Positions 53,730 through 64,000 of a stretch of 64,000 bases of DNA are shown in pieces. The translations under genes and the position numbers were made by a program. Each line of letters begins with the position of its first letter. Within the stretch, counting starts at the first letter, position 1. The stretch lies in assembly GCA_965240325.2 (NCBI GenBank), contig OZ251229.1, positions 1,798,001 through 1,862,000 of the forward strand. Reading direction: 5' to 3'. This stretch comes from Rebecca billardiae RCC1528. Its lineage: Eukaryota > Haptophyta. The notes under the pieces were generated by a model, which saw only the letters and a program-made list of their open reading frames with translations, had not been told where the DNA came from and did not search any database.

Positions 53730-55202
53730 CTACCTCACTGACGAATAATATAACGCGACAGATGACTCTGGTGAGAGCTCAGTGACAGTGTGATTGCGCG
53801 TATATTCGTGCACGTCCGCTCCGGGCACGATGGGCTCGGCGAAGGTCGCGTTGGCGTCGTTCACGGCCGCCACGCTGCGCAACAGCGCGTCCAGGTCCAA
53901 GCGCTCGTCGGCGCTCGCCGCTCCGCGCGACAGGTCCGGCACGCGCACGTTCGGCGGTATCAGGAGCTGTCGGTGGTGCGCGCGCGTGCAGTGCGAGAGC
54001 GTGTGCCACTCGCGATCGAGGGTGGGCACGCGCTGCTCGAGCAGGCACAGGAAGCGCAGCGCATGTGCCACTGGCTTCACGACGTCGGCCTCGTCTCGCA
54101 GCGCTCGTGCCATGGTGGAGGATGGGGCGACGATGTTGCACGCTCGGCGTTTCATCTCGTGGCGGATGCGCCTCTGGGATTGGTCATAGCGCGCTGCGAC
54201 GAGGGCCGCCGACTCGCCAAGACACGGTTCCTTCCACGGCTGCAAACCCGGGAGGTGCGTGCGGTGCGCGTCGTACGCCGCTTTGCGCTGCTCCTCCGTC
54301 GCATTGGCCACCGTCGACGCCATGCAGGCCGGACGTGGGCCCTCGAGCGCCGAGCGATCTTTGGCCGCGAGCTCGCGAGCGCGAAAGATGATCGCTCGCT
54401 CTGGAACACCACCGACCGTAGCAAACGGATTTGCATGCGCCCGACCTTGCCAACCGGGGCACGCGACAGTCTGGAAGTCCGGTGTGTGGATCCGGTTACG
54501 TATGGTGTTCAGAAGGCCGCGCCAAATCTTGGGTCGCGTGCGATGGCGCTTCCCGCCCGCGAGACGCCTCGTGAGGAGGGCCTTTCCGCACCGAACTCGA
54601 CGCGCGGCGGTGGATCGCGCGAGGTGGTTGTCGAGCGCAGCGCTTGATGCTATGGCCCGTGCGAGCGCTCGACGTGCAAGTCGGGCGAGGACCGCCCCAG
54701 GTCGCACGATCGTGTCGACGCGCCGAGCGTACCTCCAAACGCGTCGACTTTGGCCCCCGTTCGACCTGCACGCGAGACGACCAGGGCAGCAATCGCGAAT
54801 CGGGCGAAAAATCCCCTCGGGAGTCCTCTCACAATGTCCGCGCCGGCGTTGGATTTGGCGCGTGCCGCCCACGCGCTCCGCGCCATGGCCGGCACCTTTT
54901 TCGGCCGAGCGTCCGCAGTGGGAGCTGCGAGGGCGCCCGGTAGTGAGCGAAGCGATTTTCTTTTCTTGGCGAGGCGAGTTTATTTTCTTTTCCTTTTTCT
55001 TATCTTTTTCCCGGGCACTGTCGGCGCGCTGTCGCATCGGCGCCCAGTCGGCGAGTTCGGACGAGAACGTTTTGTGGACGACGGTGGGGCGAGGACGACG
55101 GGCGCTGGCGCGCCGCGAGGCGGCCGCAGCCCTCATCCAGGCCTCGCAGGCGGACGGCTGAACGAATTTTTCCGGCGGCGCTACCATCGGCGACGGCTTC
55201 AT
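53730..55202 (-). CDS. Unrecognised single-exon protein in repeat-rich region (490 aa), possibly element-encoded
   Basis: ATG 55202 (MKPSPMVAPPEKFVQPS) to the stop at 53730. The C-terminal 270 residues are balanced and protein-like: FATVGGVPERAIIFRARELA, MASTVANATEEQRKAAYDAH, HEMKRRACNIVAPSSTMARA, ALRFLCLLEQRVPTLDREWH, HHRQLLIPPNVRVPDLSRGA, DANATFAEPIVPGADVHEYT. The N-terminal part is basic with a Lys-rich patch (KDKKKEKK). No polymerase, integrase, helicase or transposase motif is visible. It is flanked by a TA tract with foldback B on one side and a hairpin MITE on the other, so I suspect a mobile-element accessory protein; a host gene is not excluded. Confidence 0.45.
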   Translation of the reverse strand: MKPSPMVAPPEKFVQPSACEAWMRAAAASRRASARRPRPTVVHKTFSSELADWAPMRQRADSAREKDKKKEKKINSPRQEKKIASLTTGRPRSSHCGRSAEKGAGHGAERVGGTRQIQRRRGHCERTPEGIFRPIRDCCPGRLACRSNGGQSRRVWRYARRVDTIVRPGAVLARLARRALARAIASSAALDNHLARSTAARRVRCGKALLTRRLAGGKRHRTRPKIWRGLLNTIRNRIHTPDFQTVACPGWQGRAHANPFATVGGVPERAIIFRARELAAKDRSALEGPRPACMASTVANATEEQRKAAYDAHRTHLPGLQPWKEPCLGESAALVAARYDQSQRRIRHEMKRRACNIVAPSSTMARALRDEADVVKPVAHALRFLCLLEQRVPTLDREWHTLSHCTRAHHRQLLIPPNVRVPDLSRGAASADERLDLDALLRSVAAVNDANATFAEPIVPGADVHEYTRNHTVTELSPESSVALYYSSVR

Positions 55203-55227
55203 GGGCGGTGACAGTTGGCGGGCGTCA

Positions 55228-55355
55228 ATCTCGCCTGCCTGAGCTGTGTGCGTCTCTTATTCTTATAGTAAACTGTACAAGGGGCGGACCTACGGCCCGC
55301 CATACGTACAGTTCACTAAGAAATAAGAGACGCACACAGCTCAGGCAGGCGAGAT
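55228..55355. mobile_element. Hairpin MITE, 128 bp
   Basis: The left arm (TCGCCTGCCTGAGCTGTGTG at 55231, then CGTCTCTTATTCTTA) and the right arm (55317-55355) are inverted copies with one small indel. Inner parts AGTAAACTGTAC and GTACAGTTCACT also pair except for one base. It would fold into a near-complete hairpin. A solo right arm lies at 27791-27852. Confidence 0.8.
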
Positions 55356-55835
55356 ACAGTTTACTATATGATTTAACGTGCACACTTATTGGTTAAGGCG
55401 TGAGTAACGCCATCCAACACTGCACAAAGACACCGCCACAAAACAGACCGGCGCAGGCAGGTGAGGGGCGCGTTGCCGCACCTCATCGAGGCGGCCATTG
55501 CAGCAAGCGGCCGCCCCGCGCTCGGAGGCACGCGCTCGAGAGCGCGCTCTGACACCACACGGGGAGGGTGCTGCACCTGGATGTTGTATCCCAGCCACCT
55601 CGAGAGTGCAGCCACGCCAAACACCTGCCTGCGCTGTGAGCGACGCCGCGTCGACTGATCGAGCCCCAGCCGAAGGGAAGAACTGGAAGATGAAGGGTGG
55701 GCAGGTCCACATGCCCGGCGTAAACTGCGCGCTGCTCGCCCGCGGAGGCAAGCAGCGCACCCCCGCCGCCTTCGCAAGCAGCGGGGGCGGGGGAAAGCGG
55801 CCCCTCTCGGTTGCCGCCAGCCCCTGGCTGCCCAC
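55356..55835. other. No gene supported
   Basis: About 480 bp with an open minus-strand frame of doubtful composition that ends near 55386; it may be the 3' end of the element containing the frame 55836-56576 after a frameshift. Confidence 0.3.
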
Positions 55836-56576
55836 CTACCCCGGTTGTGGCACAGAGCCTTTGCCTGCCTCGAACACATACACCTTGTGAGCAGGGCCAG
55901 GCGCGGCCCCACGCCCCATCGGGGCGAGTGGGCCCGCGAAGAGCGCGCCCACGACCTCGTCGGTCGTCGCCGACGCCGCGCCCGCATGCCCAGACGCCGC
56001 AGCCGGGGCGCCATCACCCTGAGGGCGATGGCCGCCCTCGGCCTCTTGGCTGTCCGAAGACATGCGGGACGGCCGCGACGACGGCTCCGACGATGCCGAA
56101 GGCGCAAGCTCGCGGAAGGGGCCAGAGTTGGGAAGCTGCGGCGTCGGGCCCGCACGCGCCTTGTCAGCACGATTGACCCGTCGCGTACCCGCAGCCGGCC
56201 TCAGCGAGCCGTCCGCGCGGTGCTTCTTCTTCCAACTCTTGGACCTCTTCGGAGCACCAGGCACACCAGAGACTGGCGTGGCTGCCCCCCCCTTGCGAGG
56301 CGGGACCGGCCCGCGGGCCGGTGCGCTGGGGGCGGGGCCGCGGCTCCTGTTCGGACGCCCAGCCCCGCCCTGTGGGGTCGCCGCACCGTCCACGTCCCCA
56401 GGGGAGTTGCCCGACACGAACACCTTGAGGCGCAGGTCACCGTTGCCAGTGACCCACGCATCCACGGTGAAGCTGCAGGCCGGGTCGATGCAGGCGCGCA
56501 CGTCGCGGACGAGTCGCGCCGTCTCGTCCACCACCGCGCGCGCCCGCGTCGACCCCTCCCCCGCCGGCCCGCGCAT
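55836..56576 (-). CDS. Possible gag-like or disordered ORF fragment
   Basis: The frame starts RGPAGEGSTRARAVVDETAR, then LVRDVRACIDPACSFTVDAW and VTGNGDLRLKVFVSGNSPGD, followed by about 150 residues of Pro/Ser/Lys-rich disordered sequence (RSKSWKKKHRADGSLR; SEPSSRPSRMSSDSQEAEGG) to a stop at 55836. A folded N-terminus with a basic disordered tail is common in retroelement ORF1 proteins. The region upstream is lost in foldback C, so the start is uncertain. Low confidence. Confidence 0.35.
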   Translation of the reverse strand: MRGPAGEGSTRARAVVDETARLVRDVRACIDPACSFTVDAWVTGNGDLRLKVFVSGNSPGDVDGAATPQGGAGRPNRSRGPAPSAPARGPVPPRKGGAATPVSGVPGAPKRSKSWKKKHRADGSLRPAAGTRRVNRADKARAGPTPQLPNSGPFRELAPSASSEPSSRPSRMSSDSQEAEGGHRPQGDGAPAAASGHAGAASATTDEVVGALFAGPLAPMGRGAAPGPAHKVYVFEAGKGSVPQPG

Positions 56577-56650
56577 CGCCTGGTCAGCGGCGGGGCGGCC
56601 ACACTTAACTCCATTGCGGAGGTGGTCACGAGGTGTGCTGATCTAAGGGG

Positions 56651-57537
56651 CCCTGACCGCTCGTCTCGGCAGGCTGCCCGTGGGCTCCGACGGGCGACGG
56701 CTCCGCTACTCGCGTGCGACGCTTTCCGCCAAGCGCGAGACCGGCCCGCCCACCCCGCGATGAAGCGCGCTGGTGCACGAGCTCGCGTGTTGAGCGCCAT
56801 GGACGCTCTACGTTGGGCAGCGCCTCGCTCGCTCGCGCCTGTGGTGCCGCGCAAGCACCCGCACGCGCATGCTCAAGAGCTGCCGCCCGACAGGGCACAT
56901 GCACGCACGCGAGAGCACTGCCCTGCTGCTGACGAGCGCAGTGGCTCGCATCTCGCAAGATGAGACGAATCCGATGTTTGCTTTCACCGCCTTGGAGCCC
57001 TCTCGCGCGTGGCCACCACAAGCACGCGCGTGCGCACGCACTGAGCAGCGCAGCGCAACACGGCGCGTGTGCTCTTCTCGCGCTGCCATCCATCTCCCGA
57101 CGCAGAGGGCTCGAGCCTGTGCGCGCGCCTTGCCCTGCGGATGTGCGTATGCTCGCTGAACAGATCCGTGGGGGCGTCGAGCAGTCGTCGGCGTGCAGGT
57201 TGGGGGAGCAGCTTGAGAGTTGGCCTTGCGCCGCTGCTGCAGAGCCTAATAAGTCTCCTGGGACGCAGCCCTGGCGGCGCTGGGGGCGCGCACAGCGCGC
57301 GCTCGTACGGCCGTGGATGCGGCCATGCAAGCCGAAGCCGCCTCTGGGCAGCCGCGAGAGAGCGCGCGGCGCCCTCCCATGCCGCGCGCCTCGCTCGCGC
57401 CACGTTCGCCTCGTCTCAGGCCAGCGCGTACGCGCACGCGTGCACGAGCGCCAGCTGTGCGCGCAGCCACCTGTCATCAGCTCGCGCGGGCGCGGGCCGC
57501 TGTGCGGTCGGCGGAGTCAGGCGAGCCGCCGGGTGAG
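56651..57537. repeat. Left arm of foldback repeat C
   Basis: An 887 bp arm that is the inverted copy of 57810-58690, about 90-95% identical by eye with scattered substitutions and small indels. The outer boundary starts CCCTGACCGCTCGTCTCGGC. Open frames within are mirror images in the two arms and look non-protein. Confidence 0.85.
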
Positions 57538-57809
57538 GTTGAGATCTCGTTGGTGCTAAGCAGCTAAGCAAATGACCTCGTCTAGCATGAGCTCGCTCAC
57601 GCCCCGTGCGGAAGCTACGCCGTTCTCCTTTCGACGTGCATATCTGAGGTGTTCCAAGACTTGTGTGCGCTGGGCCGCCACACTGCAAGTAGCACAAGCT
57701 GCGTACGCATCGTCACATGACAGCACGGGCGCGGGGGCACGGGCGCGCGAGCGCGACGATGCGAGAAGCAGTTTACACGTCAAAGACATCTCAAACTCAT
57801 GCAATGGCT
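57538..57809. other. Short spacer of foldback C
   Basis: 272 bp between the arms; no features beyond mixed sequence and short CG-rich runs. Confidence 0.6.
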
Positions 57810-58690
57810 CACCCGGCGGCTCGCCTGACTCACGCCGACCGCACAGCGGCCCGCACCGGCGCGAGCTGATGACAGTTGGCTGCGCGCACGGCTGGCGCTC
57901 GCGCTTGCGTGCGCGTACGCACTGGCCTGAGACGAGGCGAACGTGGCGCGAGCGAGGCGCGCGGCATGGGAGGGCGCCGCGCGCCTTCTCGCGGCTGCCC
58001 AGAGGCGGCTTCGGCCTGCACGGCCGCATCCACGGCCGTACGAGCGCGCGCTGTGCGCGCCCCCAGCGCCGCCAGGGCTGCGTCCCAGGAGACTTAGGCT
58101 CTGCAGCAGCGGCGCAAGGCTAACTCTCAAGCTGCTCCCCCAACCTGCACGCCGACGACTGCTCGGCGCCCCCACGGATCTGTTCAGCGAGCATACGCAC
58201 ATCTGCAGGGCAAGGCGCGCGCACAGGCTCGAGCCCTCTGCGTCGGGAGATGGATGGCAGCGCGCGAAGAGCACACGCGTCGTGTTGCGCTGCGCTGCTC
58301 AGTGCGTGCGCACGCGCGTGCTTGTGGTGGCCACGCGCGAGAGGGCTCCAAGGCGGTGAAAGCAAACATCGGATTCGTCTCATCTTGCGAGATGCGAGCC
58401 ACCGCACTGGTCAGCATCAAGGCAGTGCTCTCGCGTGCGTACATCAGCTCTGCCGGGCGGCGGCTCTTGAGCATGCGCGCACGCGCGCGCGCGGCTCCAC
58501 AGGCGCGAGCGAGCGAGGCGCTGCCCAACGCAGAGCGTCCATGGCGCTCAACACGCGAGCTCGTGCACCAGCGCGCTTCAACGCGGGGTGGGCGGGCCGG
58601 TATCGTGCTTGGCGGAAAGCGTCGCACGCGAGTAGCGGAGCCGTCGCCCGTCGGAGCCCACGGGCAGCCTGCCGAGACGAGCGGTCAGGG
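57810..58690. repeat. Right arm of foldback repeat C
   Basis: Inverted copy of 56651-57537. The outer end reads GACGAGCGGTCAGGG. No obvious target duplication outside the two ends. Confidence 0.85.
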
Positions 58691-59190
58691 CAGCCGCCTT
58701 GGCCTGCCCTGGCCGCGCGCCGACCGCGGGCTAAATACGTAAGGGGGTCGCCAATGAGAGGGTAAAGTGTTGGTGTCGGCGGCAGTCCGAGTCATCCATG
58801 TTATCATATAATTAACGACGTGGTTACGAATAGATGACGCGATTAATTAAATAACGGACCCGAAACGTATCGAAACGTATCAAACACTATCCGGACACTA
58901 TATCCGGACGACCTGTAACACTATTTTAGGCCATCATTTTACTCAGTTAAGTATGATAGGTGCTTTGACCATATATATGGCTCCAGGTGATCAGGGTCCA
59001 CACCAAGGGGACTTCGAATATTGATCAAGGGCCGTTACGACCCTTGTTATCCATATCAAAACGCCGATCAGACCGGCGCCCGACGACGGAGCGGCCGAGG
59101 AGCCTCTAGCTCCTGGCCCCGAAAACTTGGTCACCCCAATAGCACACGCCGCATCTCTCGGCGCCGCGAGCACCGCGAGCAGCAGGCATC
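58691..59190. other. Intergenic, AT-rich, upstream of RTX-like gene
   Basis: Contains TTAACGACGTGG at 58812-58823 (the same 12-mer that caps the TA tract at 45380-45495), a tandem CGAAACGTAT pair at about 58862-58881, a CCGGACACTATATCCGG palindrome-like unit at about 58894, and presumably the promoter of the downstream gene. Confidence 0.5.
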
Positions 59191-62100
59191 ATGCCTCTGG
59201 GTGCGGCCTCCGCAGTCGTCGCATGTTGGGCCATCGTCGGCGTGCTGAACGCCGCGCCGGGTGGTCACGCGTCCGGTTCGCATCGCAGGGTCCTCGCGGG
59301 CCCCACCGACGCCCCAACCGCATCCAAGACCAGCAGGTGCGCCGATGCGCGCGTGCGCAAAGCCCGTGCCGCGTGGTGCGTCGTCGCGATGCGCGCCCAC
59401 TGTCGTTACACGCGCCCCGCCCTTCCGCCGCCGGCGCGCAGCCTCCTCCATTCCGAGTGGGACGATGAGCCGCGGCACCGCCGTTACGCTCGCGGTTCTC
59501 ACCCGGCTGCCCCCATGGACGACCGCGTGGCCCGCGGGCGCGCGCTCAACACCAACTTCCCCGGCACGCCGGGCGACGACACGTACACCGGCGATGATGG
59601 GGGCGCAGGCAGCGGCACCGGCTCCACCGGCTCCTCCGCAATCAACATCATTGCCGGCCAAGCGGGCGACGACAACCTCTACGGGGGCAAGGCCGGCAAA
59701 GGCTCGAGCGGAGGCGTTGGCGGCTCGGTGGAAAACACGATCACAGGTGCGCGCCATGCTGCATGCGCGCCAAGCCCTTCTCCCCACCCGGGCGACGAGC
59801 GGCAGGCGCGCCGCTGACGCGCGCGCGCACGCCGCGCTCTGCCTGCGTTGCCGGCCTCCTGCGCAGGCGGCGCGGGCGCCGACTACATCTATGGTGGCAG
59901 AGCTAGCACTGGAACCATCGCTGGCGGGGTTGGCGGGTCGCTGACTGCGAGGCTCTACGGCGGCGATGATGGCGACGAGATCACTCTTGGGAGAGCTGGT
60001 GACGCCTCTAAGGGCGGGCAGGGCGGCTCGATCGACGCGTACATCTACGGCGAGAATGGCGACGACATCATCAACGTCATGGGCGCTGGCTATGCTTTCA
60101 ATCCGGGCTCAAGAAGCGGCTCTGTGACGGTGCTCGTCGACGGCGGCAACGGCGCCGACACGATCACGTTTGGACGCGATGCACCCTATACCCAGGGCTG
60201 GGCCGTATCGGGGGCGCAGGCGGGGACGTTGAACGCGCGCGCGTACGGCGGTGGTGGTGACGACACGATCACTTTTTTCGAGGCCGGATATTCTAATGGT
60301 GCTGGCGGAGCTGGCAGCAGCATCGAAGCTGTCGTCGACGGCGGTGCGGGTAACGACGTCATCACCGTCGGCTCTGCTGGCGAAGCAGAAGAGTACGCGA
60401 CTGGCGGCTCGGTGACAGTGTCCATCAACGGCGGTGACGGCGACGACACGATCTACCTGGGCAACGCCGGCGAATCCAACGCCGAGTTCGGGACGGGTGG
60501 AAACCTCACTGCCTACGTGTACGGCGGGCTGGGCAACGACATCTTGTTCGGTGGCAGCGGGGGCCGTGCTTACAGTCGCTCGTCTGGCAATGCCTACGCC
60601 GGCGCGGCGACCAACACGCTCCTGGGCGGTGCCGGCTCTGACAGCATCCAAGGGGGGGATGGCGGCATTGCCTACGATGACACGAGCGGAGTGCGCTCGG
60701 CGATCGCCCCACTGACATACAACCTCATGAAAGGTGCGCGCCTTGCACCCCTGCTCGCTGCTCCATGCCCTCCTCACTACTACTACACGGCCGTGCGCGC
60801 TGGTGCCAGCTGCCTGCGGCGTGCAGCCAGCCAGGGTTTGCCTCGGCTGGTGATTGTGCCTACTCCGCCGCGGTGCGCTGACTGGCGCCGGCGACCACGT
60901 GGCGTCGTCGTCACTGCCCCGCAGGTGGCGACGACAGCGACGTCATCTACGGTGGCGACGGCGGCAAGAAGTACAACCAAAGAGCATACGGCGGGGATGT
61001 AGTCAACAAGATCTACGGTGACGACGGTAACGACGTCATTCTTGGCGGTGATGATGTCGACAGTGATTCGTTGAACTACCTCTACGGTGCGCGCGCGCAT
61101 CCTCATGGAGGGTCGTCGGCGGTGGCGCGCGCGCAGCATGCGTGCCGAGCGCGCCTGACACTGACTGCGAGCCACCACCGTCCCATAATCATGTTGTGCT
61201 TCTAGGCGGACGCGGCGACGATCTCATCGAGGCTGGGAAGTCCAACAGCATCATCAAGGGCGGCCTGGGGGCCGACGACATCAGGGCTCAGCAGGGCTTC
61301 TACGACATCATCTACTACGACGACGACGACACTGTCTCTCACGATGTCGGCCTCGACAAGCTCATCAAGGTGTCCTCCAACTTCGCAGGCACGCCCAACG
61401 CAGACACGATCCTGGGCACCAGTGCGTACGACGGCGACGGCGTCACCGGCTCCTCCGCAACCAACAGCATCGCCGGACTGGGCGACGACGACATGCTCAC
61501 CGGCGGAAACGCAGGCGACGGCGAGAACGCCGGAGGCGTCGGCGGCTCGGTCACCAACGTGCTCTCAGGTGTGCGCCATGCGCGCCAAGCCCCGCTGCCC
61601 GCGCGGCGGGCGCGCAACTGACGCGCGCGCGCGAGTCACACTCGCTCGGGCCCTGCCGCCCTGCGCCGGCTGTCTGCGCAGGCGGCGCGGGCATCGACAC
61701 AATCTATGGCGGCAGCGCCGGCAGCGGAGCGAGCTCTGGGGTTGGCGGCGCGCTAACTGCGACGATCTCCGGCGGTGACGATGGTGACGTGATCACTGTC
61801 GGAGAGGCCGGAACTGGCAGTGACTCTGGAACGGGCGGCTCGGTGCAGGCGAGCGTCGCGGGCGATGCCGGCGCCGACACGATCACTGTCGGCGATGCCG
61901 GAACTGGCAGTGGCTCCGGAACTGGCGGCTCGGTGCAGGCGAGCGTTACGGGCGATGCCGGCGCCGACACGATCACTGTCGGCGATGCCGGATCCGGCAC
62001 GGATTCCGGAGCTGGTGGCAGCGTTAACGCGACCATCCACGGCGGTGAGGGTGACGACAACATCATCGTCGGCTCTGCTGGCCTCGGCGACCTTGACGGG

Positions 62101-63635
62101 ACTGGCGGTTCGGTGAGCACGAACGTCGACGGCGGTGACGGCAGTGACTGGATCACAGTTGGCAACGCCGGCAACGCCTTGGTCGACCAACTCTCTGACG
62201 GGACCGGTGGAGACCTCACTGCATACCTGTACGGCGGGCTCGGCAACGACGTGTTGCGCGGTGGCAGCGGAGGCTATGCTGACGGTCGCAACTCAAACCG
62301 TGCTGCCAACGCCGGCTCGGCGACCAACACGCTCTTGGGCGGTGCTGGCGACGACAGCATCTACGGGGGGCACGGCGGCGACGCCATCGATAACTCAGGC
62401 GGGGCAAACGTGGCGACCGGCGGGGAGACATACAACCTCATCATCGGTGCGCGCCCCGCCTCCCTGCTCGCGGCGGCATGCCCTCGCACTACTGTGCTCG
62501 CTGGCGCCTGCTGCCTGCCACGCTTAGCCAGCCAGGCTACACAGGCAGCAGGCGGTGATGCATGCACCAGTCGTGGTCGGCCCCGAATGACTGGCGCCCG
62601 CACGTGACACGTGGCGTCGCCGTCACTCGCTCGCACGCAGGTGGCGACGGCAACGACGCCATGTACGGTGGCGACGGCGGCAGAGGCAAGAACGAAGGAG
62701 TCGGCGGGGATGTCGTCAACAAGATTCACGGCGGCGAAGGTGACGACTACATCATCGGCGGTGATGACGTGGACGGTGACTCCTTGAACTACCTCTACGG
62801 TGCGCGCGCGCATCCTCATCGCGGGCTGGCGGGCGGCGGCATGTGCGCACGACGCGTGCGCTGAGTAAAGCTCACACTCATTGCGAGCCACCGTCTCAAA
62901 CGACCCCCCCGCCGCTTGCAGGTGGAAGCGGCGACGACGTCATTGCGGCAGGGAAGTCCAACAACATCATCAAGGCCGGTCTCGGGTCTGACAAGGTCTA
63001 CGCTCGCAACGGCTACTATGACATCATCTACTACGACGCCTTTGACCAGGTCAGACACGACGAGATTGACAAGCTCGTCAGGGTGGCAGATGAGCCCATC
63101 GGCTGCCAGAGCATCCAGTGCGTCCTCTGGGTGAGTGATGCGCGCGCGCCGAGGACAGTGGCGCGAGGCCTGCCAACCCCCGACCTCGCGCGCTGCCCTT
63201 GCGCTCACTTCCGCCGGTGCCATCGATGCGCGCTCCGTGGCGGCCGCGCAGCGCATCTCGGCCAAGCTCGTGTCGGTACGCGAAGTGCTGCGCTTCACCT
63301 GCTGGGCCCGTGGGAGCTGTGAGTCGCGCTTCACTGGCAAGACTCGCGGCACTGGCAAGGGCGTCGTGCACGGCAAGGGCAAGGGCGTGGTGCACGGCAA
63401 GGGCAAGGGCGTGGCATACGGCCCTATGGCAGCTGGGCACCGCAAGCTTCTCCTCACTGGCGAGGCAGGAGTGTCCGCCATCACTGCTCTGGGTGCTGGT
63501 GTCGTCGCCCTTGCTGCAGTGGTGGTGGCTGCTACCACCGTCGTCTCCAAGAAGCATCGCGCCCCGGAGCATGCGCAGCCAGGTCAGCCAGCCGCTGCCA
63601 AAGACGTCGCAAAGCAGCTCGATCCTCTTGTCTGA
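59191..63635 (+). CDS. Membrane-anchored secreted protein of RTX-like Gly/Asp repeats (1119 aa, 9 exons)
   Basis: Exons: 59191-59336, 59442-59746, 59867-60733, 60925-61086, 61206-61568, 61682-62446, 62641-62799, 62922-63130, 63252-63635. Introns 2-7 are all phase 1 at a Gly codon; most donors are GTGCGC. The N-terminus is a signal peptide (MPLGAASAVVACWAIVGVL). The bulk is RTX-like nonapeptide and related repeats: GGDGDDTIYLGNAG, YGGLGNDILFGGSGG, LLGGAGSDSIQGGDGG, GGEGDDNIIVGSAG, YGGLGNDVLRGGSGG, of the kind that bind calcium in parallel beta-rolls. A GKGKGVVHGKGKGV linker precedes one membrane helix (VSAITALGAGVVALAAVVVA) and a basic tail (SKKHRAPEHA). The protein consists of two homologous halves. 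Inferred role: calcium-binding cell-surface protein (adhesion, scale or matrix). RTX repeats also occur in bacterial exoproteins, but no catalytic or pore-forming domain is seen here. Confidence 0.85.
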
Positions 63636-63969
63636 TCGCGACTACTGCTACATGCACGACTTCAAAGTGCAAGCGCACACCACGTCTACGTTTATCGTTC
63701 ATCGGCGCGCAACACCGTCGAACGCCATGCCTTCATGGATGACCAGCATGCAACGCGCGTCGCGCGCAAGACGGACGGATCGAGCTTGAGCTGCGCACGC
63801 GCCGCACGTCTGCACACACGACACCAACTGTCACCAACTGACCAAGTCCAAGACGCTGTCCGATATGACCACGCCCACAGCATGCGCCGCCTCTGCAAGA
63901 AGAGCACAAGGCCGCGCCACGCACACGCGGCGCGGGAAAAATGACCAGCGCGACCCATGATCAGTATAG

Positions 63970-63971
<2 letters not shown>
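63636..63971. other. 3' flank of RTX-like gene
   Basis: 336 bp with no convincing gene; presumably includes the 3' UTR. Confidence 0.4.

Positions 63972-64000
<29 letters not shown>
63972..64000. repeat. (TA)n microsatellite running off the window
   Basis: At least 29 bp of AT alternation up to the last base. Confidence 0.95.

Overview
The window reads as nuclear DNA of a GC-rich eukaryotic microalga with a secondary, red-lineage plastid. Supporting signs are spliceosomal introns of about 100-210 bp with GC-rich donors (mostly G|GTGCGC) and AG|G acceptors; proline-rich secreted proteins; a thylakoid-lumen pentapeptide protein whose leader starts with an ER signal peptide; an ELMO-domain protein and a JMJD8-like protein; and many TA microsatellites and inverted-repeat elements. 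A haptophyte (Emiliania/Chrysochromulina/Prymnesium type) is my best guess, with a pelagophyte or similar alga as alternative. This is inference from gene content, not a database match. There are no rRNA genes, tRNA genes or CRISPR arrays that I can support.

Layout. 1-5.5 kb: 3'-truncated (by the window edge) secreted subtilase with a long array of alternating C-terminal modules, minus strand. 6.3-6.6 kb: small two-exon gene. 7.4-8.9 kb: three-exon fatty-acid-desaturase-like membrane protein, minus. 9.5-15.0 kb: very large membrane protein with five copies of a four-helix module followed by F-box-like and RING-like segments. 15.5-19.1 kb: near-perfect 0.73 kb inverted repeat around a 2.1 kb proline-rich spacer. 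19.1-21.3 kb: protein with an 83-residue polyglycine run. 21.7-30.5 kb: gene-poor, with decayed coding sequence in three places, a frameshifted gene and a LigB-type dioxygenase. 30.8-44.7 kb: dense gene block (thioredoxin-fold-like membrane protein, ELMOD, coiled-coil protein, a 1339-residue unknown, lumenal pentapeptide protein, JMJD8-like cupin, EamA transporter). 44.7-58.7 kb: repeat-rich block with a 5'-truncated reverse transcriptase, two TA-flanked terminal-inverted-repeat elements, two further large foldback repeats, a hairpin MITE and very long TA tracts. 59.2-63.6 kb: nine-exon gene for a signal-peptide-bearing, membrane-anchored protein of RTX-like glycine/aspartate repeats. The window ends in a TA tract.

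Organisation. At least five gene pairs are head-to-head with short shared upstream regions (110-523 bp): desaturase/multi-TM protein, frameshifted protein/dioxygenase, thioredoxin-like/ELMOD, coiled-coil/large unknown, pentapeptide/JMJD8-like. Exon-intron structures are derived by eye from reading-frame continuity and GT-AG sites, so transcript data would be the decisive test.
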